A stretch of DNA of 64,000 nt, from the NCBI RefSeq assembly GCF_022008395.1, contig NZ_JAIRBB010000002.1:186001-250000 (forward strand), written 5' to 3'. The notes under the pieces were generated by a model that was not told where the DNA came from, did not search any database, and saw only the letters and a program-made list of their open reading frames with translations. This document shows, one piece after another, positions 47,468 to 54,679 of this stretch (position 1 is the first letter of the stretch; every line of letters begins with the position of its first letter). The stretch is from Aequorivita xiaoshiensis (GTDB taxonomy: Bacteria; Bacteroidota; Bacteroidia; Flavobacteriales; Flavobacteriaceae). Made by a program: the position numbers and the translations under genes.

Positions 47468-47716
47468 TTAGTCCGTTTTCTGTTTGATTAAATTAATTAC
47501 ATCATTCAGGTTTCTAAGTTTTTCAAGATCTTCATTTTTTATTTCGATATCAAAAACATCTTCTACATCTAGAACAATATCAATTAAATGGGCTGAGTTG
47601 ATATTCAATTCTTTTGTAAGATCACTTTCTCTACTAATTTCCATTTTAGAAACATCTTCTGGTAGGTAGTTCTTTATAATTGGTTCAATTTTTATATAAA
47701 TTTCTTCTGATGTCAT
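47468..47716 (-). CDS. Acyl carrier protein of the type III PKS cluster
   Basis: The 82-residue acidic four-helix protein fits ACP size. The phosphopantetheine site is Ser41 in LNINSAHLIDIVLDVEDVF; it reads NSAH instead of the usual DSL/DSM. The downstream helix VEDVFDIEI is as in ACPs. It is the last gene of the operon, 3 bp after the ketosynthase, and should carry the growing acyl chain for the neighbouring FabL-, FabZ- and FabF-like enzymes. A dedicated ACP suggests a starter unit kept apart from primary fatty acids. Confidence 0.82.
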   Translation of the reverse strand: MTSEEIYIKIEPIIKNYLPEDVSKMEISRESDLTKELNINSAHLIDIVLDVEDVFDIEIKNEDLEKLRNLNDVINLIKQKTD

Positions 47717-47719
47717 ATT

Positions 47720-48994
47720 TTATTTATTTTTTTTGAAAATAACACAAGCGTTAACATCTCCAAACCCAAAACTCGCTTTGGCCATTATGTTAAATGTTTT
47801 GTAAAGAGTTTGTGTAGGAATTTTTTCTATGGAAATATTCTTTAGTATTTCGGGGTGTATAGGCTCACAATTATTATTTTGAAAAATAAACCCTTCTTTC
47901 ATTTGCACTAATGCTGAAACTATTTCGATACTAGCACTCGCACCTATACAATGCCCTATCGCACCTTTTAAGGAATTTATAAAAGGAAAGTTATTTCCAT
48001 TTCTATTAAGTGCTTTACACCAACTTTCAATTTCGTCGGGGTCTTTAGAAGTTGCCGTTAAATGACCATTTATATATTCGATATCTCTTCCATTTACTTT
48101 TGAATCAATTAAGGCTGCTTCAATACATCTTACAATAGCTTTATTGTTAGGAGCTGTCATAGTTCCTTTACCTCTTTGACCACCGTTATTTATGGCGCCA
48201 CCTAAAACTTCTGCATATATATTAGCTCCTCTTTCCTGTGCACTCTCTAATGACTCTAGTAGATAGGCCCCTGCTCCACTACCTGGTATAAAACCTTTTG
48301 CCGTTTCATTTAAAGGACCCGGAACTTCTTCGGGAGCATCGTTATATCTATAATTGGTAATTCTTAAGGCGTCAAAACCTGCCCAAATATATGGCCCATG
48401 ATCACTAGTACTCCCACAAAGCATTTGCTTGGCTTTGCCAGTTTTTATTCTTTCGTAACCTAATAGTAGCGCCTCAGTACCAGTGGAACAGGCAGATGAG
48501 TTTGTTGTAACAATATTCCCTGCACCAATTAAACCACCTAAATAAGCGCTAATTCCGCTAGTCATTATTTGTTGAACGGTATTACTACTTAACCTACGTG
48601 CTTTTCTATCATCTACTTTATGTATGCTTTCTCTAAACTTTTCTACGCTACTTACTCCGGTTCCAAAAATAATTCCTAAATCCCATAAAGGGTCATCATC
48701 AATTTTAGATGTTGAAATTTTCGCATCTTTTAAAGCATCCATTCCTGCAATTACACCATATAAAATACTACTACTTTTAAAATTTCGTAGCTGTAATTCT
48801 GTAAAATACTCCCTTTTTTTTTCTTCACTAACTTCGGGAATGGCACCTAAATGACAAGAAAACTTTAAATCTTCCAATTCAGAATAATAGCGAATTCCAG
48901 AATTACCATTTTTTAATGCTTTCGTAAAATCGGATAACCCCACTCCTATTGGGGAACATACACCTAAACCAGTTATTACAACTCTATTTTTCAT
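47720..48994 (-). CDS. Beta-ketoacyl-ACP synthase (FabF-like) of the PKS cluster
   Basis: The 424-residue ketosynthase has catalytic Cys169 in TNSSACSTG, His311 in YINGHLTATS (the usual HGTST reads HLTAT), and Lys343 and His348 in SLKGAIGHCIGA. The N-terminal VVITGLGVCSPIG is typical. This is a full KAS II, so decarboxylating condensation of acyl-ACP with malonyl-ACP is expected. It overlaps the dehydratase gene by 11 bp. The role is elongation of the acyl chain for the type III PKS; the chain length is not evident. Confidence 0.88.
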   Translation of the reverse strand: MKNRVVITGLGVCSPIGVGLSDFTKALKNGNSGIRYYSELEDLKFSCHLGAIPEVSEEKKREYFTELQLRNFKSSSILYGVIAGMDALKDAKISTSKIDDDPLWDLGIIFGTGVSSVEKFRESIHKVDDRKARRLSSNTVQQIMTSGISAYLGGLIGAGNIVTTNSSACSTGTEALLLGYERIKTGKAKQMLCGSTSDHGPYIWAGFDALRITNYRYNDAPEEVPGPLNETAKGFIPGSGAGAYLLESLESAQERGANIYAEVLGGAINNGGQRGKGTMTAPNNKAIVRCIEAALIDSKVNGRDIEYINGHLTATSKDPDEIESWCKALNRNGNNFPFINSLKGAIGHCIGASASIEIVSALVQMKEGFIFQNNNCEPIHPEILKNISIEKIPTQTLYKTFNIMAKASFGFGDVNACVIFKKNK

Positions 48995-49427
48995 ACTTCT
49001 TTATCATTCCGCTTAATTCACCTTTCGCCACTAGCTCCCCTTTTTCATTAAACATTTTAACCTTGCATTTTAATTTATTAAATCTAAAGTAAACCTTTTC
49101 AGAAACTACGTTTACTTTTTCTCCAGGAAACACAGGAATTAAAAAGTCAACTTGAGAATTGCTAAATGCAACAGTAGTTTTTACAGAAACCTCTTCTGAA
49201 TTTAATAAATAGATTCCCATACACACAAGTCCGATTTGAGCCATACATTCTATAAGGATTACACCTGGTGTTACTGGGTTATTTTTAAAATGACTTTTGT
49301 AAAAATATTCGTCCTTTTTAAAAGTATAGTAGCCATCGACCCTTTCAGAAGAAATTATAGTGAGTTTGTCCACAAATAAAAATTCGGGGCCGTAAGGGAG
49401 CAGTTTTATTATGTTATCACTCTTCAA
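48984..49427 (-). CDS. FabZ-like 3-hydroxyacyl-ACP dehydratase
   Basis: The 147-residue hot-dog protein carries the catalytic His46 in SHFKNNPVTPG (like HFPGxPVMPG) and Glu60 in LIECMAQIG. The N-terminal LLPYGPEFLFVDKL lacks the His of the common LPHRYPFLLVD, but that His is not catalytic. It dehydrates 3-hydroxyacyl-ACP. It lies 14 bp after the reductase gene and overlaps the ketosynthase gene. Confidence 0.83.
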   Translation of the reverse strand: MKSDNIIKLLPYGPEFLFVDKLTIISSERVDGYYTFKKDEYFYKSHFKNNPVTPGVILIECMAQIGLVCMGIYLLNSEEVSVKTTVAFSNSQVDFLIPVFPGEKVNVVSEKVYFRFNKLKCKVKMFNEKGELVAKGELSGMIKKYEK

Positions 49428-49441
49428 ATTTTATTTTTTAA

Positions 49442-50209
49442 TTACCGAAGACTTTCGCCCCCATCAACTTTTATAATAGTTCCATTTATCCACTTAGCTT
49501 CATCTTTACAAAGTAAAAAAACCACATTTGCGACATCTTCTGCTTGAGTCATTCTTTTAAATGGATTTCTCTTTTTACTCATTTCTGCTAATTTCTCACT
49601 ACCTGGAATCATTTTAAATGATGCGGTTTTTGTGGTGCCTGCTTGAATACAATTGGATGTAATATTAAGTGAAGCAAGTTCTACAGCCATACTTCTCATT
49701 AAAGATTCTAATACCGATTTGGCAGCTGAAACGGCTGCGTACCCAGGCCAAACTCTTGTATTTCCTTCACTTGTAAAAGCTAGATTTCTAGCACAATCTG
49801 AAAATTTATTATGTTGGATTAATTCCTGTGTCCACTCGTACCAACTAGTCGCCATTGCATGTATTGTTATATCTAAATCTTGTTTGCTAAGACAAGCTTC
49901 ATCGTTAGTCATATTCTTTAAACTTCCTTTCGCAATACTATGTAGTAACACTTTCACACTATTTGCTGGTAATTCAGAAATTATTATATTTCGCACCTCT
50001 CTATTTAAAGCATCTCTGTTAAACGTTTTTATAGCTACTCCAAATGCTTTTAATTTAGAAACTTCAGCTTCAAATTCAGGGATATTACTTCTTCTATCTC
50101 TGTGAACAATACATATATTCATTCCTTCTGAAGCGAGTTTAATAGCACTTGCAAGACCTAAACCACTACTTCCACCTAAAATTACTGCCCATTGATTTTT
50201 AAAACTCAT
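49442..50209 (-). CDS. Enoyl-ACP reductase of FabL/FabI type (SDR)
   Basis: The 255-residue SDR has GGSSGLGLASAIKLASEG (nucleotide site), LLHSIAKGSL, and the active-site segment GYAAVSAAKSVLE. Here Tyr and Lys are spaced Y-x6-K, as in FabI/FabL, instead of the Y-x3-K of FabG. A late VDGGESLR is typical. Thus an enoyl reductase is more likely than a ketoacyl reductase. The operon has no obvious ketoreductase, so the housekeeping FabG probably supplies it. It follows the PKS gene by 11 bp. Confidence 0.78.
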   Translation of the reverse strand: MSFKNQWAVILGGSSGLGLASAIKLASEGMNICIVHRDRRSNIPEFEAEVSKLKAFGVAIKTFNRDALNREVRNIIISELPANSVKVLLHSIAKGSLKNMTNDEACLSKQDLDITIHAMATSWYEWTQELIQHNKFSDCARNLAFTSEGNTRVWPGYAAVSAAKSVLESLMRSMAVELASLNITSNCIQAGTTKTASFKMIPGSEKLAEMSKKRNPFKRMTQAEDVANVVFLLCKDEAKWINGTIIKVDGGESLR

Positions 50210-50220
50210 AGTCTCTTGCC

Positions 50221-51270
50221 TTAAAACCTTAACAATATGCGCTGAGCCGAAAACCCAGGGCCAAAACTTAGCATAAGTCCGTAGGATCCAGCTTCAGGAT
50301 TTCGTGTCATAAATCTTTCTAATACAAAAAGAACGGTGGCACTACTCATGTTTCCATAGAGTCTTAAAACTTCCTTGGTATCGGTAATATTTTTCCCTAA
50401 TTTACCAAAAAGTTCTTCCACAGTTTCTACAATTTTCCTACCTCCAGGGTGGAAAATAAGATGGTCTATATTTTCAATTTCTAAATTATTCTTTCTTAAA
50501 AATGGGTGAATAATTTTAGGGAAGTGCTCTGCAATTTTTTCAGGTACTTCCTTATCTAATATCATTTGTAATCCGGTATCAACAAGTTTAAATCCCATCA
50601 TATCTGTGGCATCATAAAAGTGATACATTTCATCAGCAATTATCTCAGCCCCAGTATCCTCCTCGCAAGAAGATAATAAAACACAAGCAGCACCATCTCC
50701 AAATATTGCGGTACTTACAATGTTTGCCATTGAATAATCATTAATTTGAAAAGTAGCAGACGGAGCTTCTATTGAAATTAAGGCTGCTCTTTTACCTGGA
50801 TTCGCTTTTAAAAAATTTCGGGCATAAATCATTCCAGAAATACCTGCAGCGCACCCCATTTCAGTTACAGGTAAACGCACCACGTCATCTCTCATTTTAA
50901 GGTCATTAATTATGTAAGCATCAACCGATGGAATCATAATTCCTGTACAACTTACTGTAATAATAAAATCGATATCAGTAGGATCCCAATTAGCTTTATC
51001 TAGTGCATTTTGTAGGCATTCTTTTCCCATCTTTTTTATTTCCTTAACGTAAATGTCATTACGAGCTTCAAAACTGGGATTTTCAAATACTTCTACAGGA
51101 TTCATAATAGAATAGCGTTTGTCAACCCCTGCTCCTTCCATTATTTTAACTACTTTACGTTTGTATCGATTATCTTGACCGCTCATCCAATTTTTAACTA
51201 GCTCAATAATTTCAGGTGTTTCTCTGCCATGTTGAGCTACTTGAGTCGAAACTGTTGTGATTCTTACCAT
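50221..51270 (-). CDS. Type III polyketide synthase (chalcone synthase-like)
   Basis: The 349-residue protein has the type III PKS triad: Cys140 in TEMGCAAG, His274 in IFHPGG and Asn307 in YGNMSSATV, and the C-terminal SFGPGFSAQ, equivalent to the GFGPG loop of plant chalcone synthases. Type III PKSs extend an acyl-CoA or acyl-ACP with malonyl units and cyclise it to resorcinols, pyrones or phloroglucinols. The start overlaps the methyltransferase stop (TAATG). Bacterial relatives with methyltransferase and flavoprotein partners (SrsA of Streptomyces griseus) make alkylresorcinols. Substrate and ring type cannot be read from the sequence. Confidence 0.92.
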   Translation of the reverse strand: MVRITTVSTQVAQHGRETPEIIELVKNWMSGQDNRYKRKVVKIMEGAGVDKRYSIMNPVEVFENPSFEARNDIYVKEIKKMGKECLQNALDKANWDPTDIDFIITVSCTGIMIPSVDAYIINDLKMRDDVVRLPVTEMGCAAGISGMIYARNFLKANPGKRAALISIEAPSATFQINDYSMANIVSTAIFGDGAACVLLSSCEEDTGAEIIADEMYHFYDATDMMGFKLVDTGLQMILDKEVPEKIAEHFPKIIHPFLRKNNLEIENIDHLIFHPGGRKIVETVEELFGKLGKNITDTKEVLRLYGNMSSATVLFVLERFMTRNPEAGSYGLMLSFGPGFSAQRILLRF

Positions 51271-51989
51271 TATCTATTTTTTTTTATTATCCATTGAAAT
51301 CTGTATGCCCAACACCAACGGATAGTGCTTCTTTGATTTGGAATATGCTCTGAAAATTTTACTAGTTCATTTTTTTTAAAACCTTTTGCGATGGATATTA
51401 AACCGTCATGTCTAGCCGTTTTTGTTTTCAGAAATAATTTATGTACCAATTTAAACAAATTAAATGCTAGTTTGCTTCTTTCTAAATCATTTATAACTAT
51501 CCCTAATCGTGACTTTATCAAAATTTTTTTTGTTAACTTTTTTATTTCTTCATTATTAAAGTGATGAAGAAATAATGTACATAAAACAATATCGGTTTCA
51601 GGAATTGCCTCTGTGTTGTTTACAACGTCCATATTAAGAAATGAAATATTTGAATAAGCAGCGCTTTTGGATTTGGCTATTTCTAATATGTTTTCATTGA
51701 AATCTATACCAATAAGCTTAAAACTTAAATTTTGCTTTGCAGAATAATCAGCACATCTTCTTAGCATTTCTCCGTCGCCACATCCTATATCAAGTATTGT
51801 AACAGTAGTACCTTTTGAGTGATTTTTTATTAACTTTTTTACCCCATCAATTGTAATGTGATTGCCACCCAACCATTTGTTTATGGTCTTTAAGTCATTC
51901 AGTAGGTTTTTCAATTCTTCTCCTTGAAAATCTAAACTGTCCATCACTTCTACTTGAGAAGATCTATGTTTATTACTGAAATTAATCAT
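51270..51989 (-). CDS. SAM-dependent methyltransferase of the PKS cluster
   Basis: The 239-residue class I methyltransferase shows the SAM motif I TILDIGCGDGEMLRRC, followed by LIGIDFNENILEIA, and motif IV-like DIVLCTLFLHHF. It overlaps the flavoprotein gene by 4 bp (ATGA) and the PKS gene by 1 bp. Its likely substrate is the phenolic product of the PKS, by analogy with SrsB, which makes alkylresorcinol methyl ethers. Confidence 0.84.
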   Translation of the reverse strand: MINFSNKHRSSQVEVMDSLDFQGEELKNLLNDLKTINKWLGGNHITIDGVKKLIKNHSKGTTVTILDIGCGDGEMLRRCADYSAKQNLSFKLIGIDFNENILEIAKSKSAAYSNISFLNMDVVNNTEAIPETDIVLCTLFLHHFNNEEIKKLTKKILIKSRLGIVINDLERSKLAFNLFKLVHKLFLKTKTARHDGLISIAKGFKKNELVKFSEHIPNQRSTIRWCWAYRFQWIIKKNR

Positions 51990-53113
51990 TTAGTAGGACT
52001 ACCATGTGTTTTTTTTATTAGTATAGGGATTATTGAGGGAAATATTTTGGCTACGGAGAATCCAATTTTTGAACTATGAGGATTCACTAGCAAACTTTGA
52101 ATAATTCTTCCTGTTTTTAGCCTTTTTCCAAACTCAATATTCCATAATCGTGTGTAATTCATCTCTAAAACACCTCTGTTAAATCTATCCTTATGCATTG
52201 CTTTTAAAAATGAATGTGAAAATATTTGAGCACTTCTAATGGCCATTGCCATCCCGTTTCCACATAAGGGATGAATTAATCCAGCACTGTCACCAATCAT
52301 AAAGATATGATTTTCTACGGGCTTCTTTCTTTGAAAAGAGACTTGACTTATCGTTAATGGGTGTTGGAAAATAGGCTTGGCATTATTATAAAATTCTTTT
52401 AAAAATGGGTTCTTACTCATTTCGTTACTTTGAAAAGCATCGATTTTACCATATTTTTTAAAGGCTTTAAAAGTGGTTAAATAACAAGCATTAACAGCAT
52501 TAGTTTCGATTTTACTAAGACCGCAATACCCGCCATTAAAGTTGTGTAAAGCCACAGTATCCTCGGGAAAATCAAATTCATAATGACCCTTAACAGCAAG
52601 CCAAGGTGATTTTTGTAATATAAAATCTCTTTTTAGAAAAGAATCAATATTCGATCTTTTTCCAAATGCTCCCACCACAAAATCTGCATTAAATACTTTC
52701 TTGTTCTGAGTGGATACTTCAAAACTATTGTCTTGAAAAACTATTTTTTCGACAGTTTGAAATATTATTTCTATTCTAAATTTTAAAGCTTCATAAATTA
52801 GATTATCAAAGGCGTACCGACTAATTCCGAAGCCACCTAAGGGAAGATTTGTGTTTAGAGTTGTACCTTCTAAATTCGTAATATTGAATCTTTTAATTTT
52901 TTTTGCTCCAACAGAAAAAGGATCAATGTTTAGGGATTTTAGGTAAGGTAAAATTTCATTACTCACATATTCACCACATACTTTATGGTTTGGATATGAA
53001 TTCTTTTCTATCAAGCATATCTTTAAATTATGATTAGATAAATGTAAGGCTGTGGTAAGGCCTGCAAGACCTCCACCTATTATAATTAAATCCCATTTAT
53101 TTTTTTTAACCAT
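51986..53113 (-). CDS. FAD-dependent oxidoreductase (geranylgeranyl reductase-like) of the PKS cluster
   Basis: The protein begins at ATG 53113 (MVKKNKWDLIIIGGG) and is 375 residues long. The FAD site is LIIIGGGLAGLTTALHLS, the second motif is CLIEKNSYPNHKVCGEYVS, and the C-terminal FMIGDSAGLIHPLCGNGMAM binds the FAD pyrophosphate. This is the UbiH/geranylgeranyl reductase superfamily (monooxygenases and reductases). A possible TTG at 53146 would put the ribosome site inside the terminator hairpin, so the ATG is chosen. It is the first gene of the operon. By analogy with SrsC it may hydroxylate the phenolic product to a quinol; reduction of a prenyl-like chain is the alternative. Confidence 0.8.
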   Translation of the reverse strand: MVKKNKWDLIIIGGGLAGLTTALHLSNHNLKICLIEKNSYPNHKVCGEYVSNEILPYLKSLNIDPFSVGAKKIKRFNITNLEGTTLNTNLPLGGFGISRYAFDNLIYEALKFRIEIIFQTVEKIVFQDNSFEVSTQNKKVFNADFVVGAFGKRSNIDSFLKRDFILQKSPWLAVKGHYEFDFPEDTVALHNFNGGYCGLSKIETNAVNACYLTTFKAFKKYGKIDAFQSNEMSKNPFLKEFYNNAKPIFQHPLTISQVSFQRKKPVENHIFMIGDSAGLIHPLCGNGMAMAIRSAQIFSHSFLKAMHKDRFNRGVLEMNYTRLWNIEFGKRLKTGRIIQSLLVNPHSSKIGFSVAKIFPSIIPILIKKTHGSPTK

Positions 53114-53132
53114 AATATCAAATAAAAATAAA

Positions 53133-53161
53133 AAATCCCGCTCCAATTATGGGCGGGATTT
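53133..53161. terminator. Terminator between ompA-like gene and PKS operon
   Basis: A 9-bp stem, AAATCCCGC with GCGGGATTT, plus an inner CC/GG pair, flanked by A and T runs. It ends the ompA-like unit and lies only 19 bp before the PKS-operon start codon. Confidence 0.8.
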
Positions 53162-53181
53162 AAAATACTTTCAAATATTAA

Positions 53182-53889
53182 TTATTCTCCAGCTTCGTTC
53201 TTTGCATCCTTCTTCATTTTTTCATTTGGAACGATAGCAATGTTTACACGTCTGTTTTTAGCTCTTCCTTCAACAGTACTATTGTCTGCAATAGGAGTAT
53301 CAGGTCCGAACCACTTCGTAGTAATTCTTCCAGAACTAAGACCTTTCTGAGAAACAAAATAATTAGTTACTGAATTAGCTCTATCTCTAGAAAGTGTCAT
53401 GTTAAAATCTCTTGGACCTGTACTATCGGTATGTCCTACAACTAAGATATTAGTATCCGGATATTCCCTTAATACATTCGCCAATCTATCAAGCGTTTCT
53501 TGAGATTTAGCATTTAGGTTATATTTGTTAGTAGCAAAATAAACACCACTATTTTCGTCAAAAGTTACTACAATTCCATCATCAACTCTTTCTACTTGAG
53601 CGCCAGGAATTTCTTCTTCGATTTTTTGTGCTTGTTTATCCATTTTGTTACCGATGATAACACCAGCACCACCACCAACTACACCACCAATTACTGCACC
53701 CAGCTCACTGTTTCCTCCTTTGCCAATATTATTACCTAATATAGCACCGAGTACAGCTCCACCAGTAGCACCAATTACAGCACCTTTCTGTTTGTTATTT
53801 GCGTTTCTAGTTGCTTCACAGCTTCCTAAACTAATAACAAGTGTAAATGCTAAAGCAACTAATGCGGTTTGTTTAAAAAATGTTTTCAT
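53182..53889 (-). CDS. OmpA-family lipoprotein with glycine zipper
   Basis: The 235-residue protein has a lipobox (SLGSC, Cys about 24). Residues about 37-80 are a glycine-zipper segment (GAVLGAILGNNIG repeated). The C-terminal ~110 residues form an OmpA-type peptidoglycan-binding domain (ILVVGHTDSTGPRDFNMTLS, RANSVTNYF, GRAKNRRVNI). It anchors the outer membrane to the wall. It starts 6 bp after the lipocalin-like gene ends, so both form one unit. Confidence 0.9.
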   Translation of the reverse strand: MKTFFKQTALVALAFTLVISLGSCEATRNANNKQKGAVIGATGGAVLGAILGNNIGKGGNSELGAVIGGVVGGGAGVIIGNKMDKQAQKIEEEIPGAQVERVDDGIVVTFDENSGVYFATNKYNLNAKSQETLDRLANVLREYPDTNILVVGHTDSTGPRDFNMTLSRDRANSVTNYFVSQKGLSSGRITTKWFGPDTPIADNSTVEGRAKNRRVNIAIVPNEKMKKDAKNEAGE

Positions 53890-53895
53890 AAGTTT

Positions 53896-54375
53896 TTAAT
53901 CGTTTATTTTAGAAAAGTTCATATTAATTTTAAATGGTTTACCATCAAGGCTTACAGTTTGCTCCCAACGCATAGAGTTTTCATTAAGTTGCGTTAAGCT
54001 CAATCTATAACCAGCATTTGTATCTGATTTACCTTTGGCGTTTGTGGGCTTAAGTAAGAAATCATACAACCCACTTGTTGGATCTATTTCTTGAATTGTA
54101 AAAATAAAGTTACGTTCACCAGTAGGACAGTTAGAATTTTCTATGCTGTATCTACCAGTATTATTGTTAGGGATGAAACGCCACATACTGCCTTCAAAAC
54201 ATTCTGCAGATGTGTCATTAAACAATGTAACGTTAAAAGTACCTGTCGAATCGTAGGTAACTTCATCTAAATTCCAGTAACCTTTAATTACTTTTCGAGA
54301 TTCTTGTACTGTTTTTGGGGTACCGCAGGCAAATGCGGTTGCAGCAACTAGTGCTAGCATAATTAGTCTTTTCAT
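53896..54375 (-). CDS. Lipocalin-like lipoprotein
   Basis: The 159-residue protein has a lipobox (ATAFAC, Cys about 17) and a beta-rich body opening with IKGYWNLDEVTYDSTGTFNV and including SMWRFIPNNNTGRYSI. Single-domain lipocalin-like proteins with this order are widespread in flavobacteria. The ligand is unknown. It is upstream of and coupled to the OmpA-type gene. Confidence 0.75.
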   Translation of the reverse strand: MKRLIMLALVAATAFACGTPKTVQESRKVIKGYWNLDEVTYDSTGTFNVTLFNDTSAECFEGSMWRFIPNNNTGRYSIENSNCPTGERNFIFTIQEIDPTSGLYDFLLKPTNAKGKSDTNAGYRLSLTQLNENSMRWEQTVSLDGKPFKINMNFSKIND

Positions 54376-54420
54376 GATTTTAAATGTGATTTGTTTGTAA
54401 ATAAATTGGTTAGAATACTA

Positions 54421-54582
54421 CTATTTTCTAAATAATCTAGAAAGTAGGGATAGCACTAGTAATACAATAAAAATCCAAAAAATAACCATTGCGATGTCAG
54501 TTGCACCATCCGCGATGCCTCCGAATCCAAAGATTCCAGCAATTATTGCTATTACTAAGAAAATAATAATCCAGCGTACCAT
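54421..54582 (-). CDS. DUF1328-like small membrane protein (YtjA-like)
   Basis: The 53-residue frame from ATG 54582 to TAG 54421 encodes two hydrophobic helices: [21 protein letters not shown] and [16 protein letters not shown]. The segment [13 protein letters not shown] is the conserved centre of DUF1328 proteins. The role is unknown; relatives are stress-associated. It lies 45 bp upstream of the lipocalin-like gene on the same strand. Confidence 0.8.
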   Translation of the reverse strand: MVRWIIIFLVIAIIAGIFGFGGIADGATDIAMVIFWIFIVLLVLSLLSRLFRK

Positions 54583-54679
54583 ATTGTTTAGTTTTAATGA
54601 TTAGTATTTCACTAAAGTAAACAACAATTTTAGCGTTTGTATTTCCTTTATCTAAAGTTTAACAGAGAGTGTTAAATGA

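Noticed and set aside
49653-50105. 150-residue plus-strand reading frame in the PKS operon
   Set aside because: It is antisense to the enoyl reductase gene, whose motifs are intact. Composition fits a mirror of that gene.
47468-53113. Flexirubin/aryl-polyene cluster
   Set aside because: Those clusters carry several ketosynthases, an aromatic starter ligase or ammonia-lyase and acyltransferases. This operon has a type III PKS instead.
53114-53146. Earlier TTG start for the PKS-cluster flavoprotein
   Set aside because: The extra codons run through the terminator hairpin. The ATG at 53113 leads directly to the FAD-binding motif.
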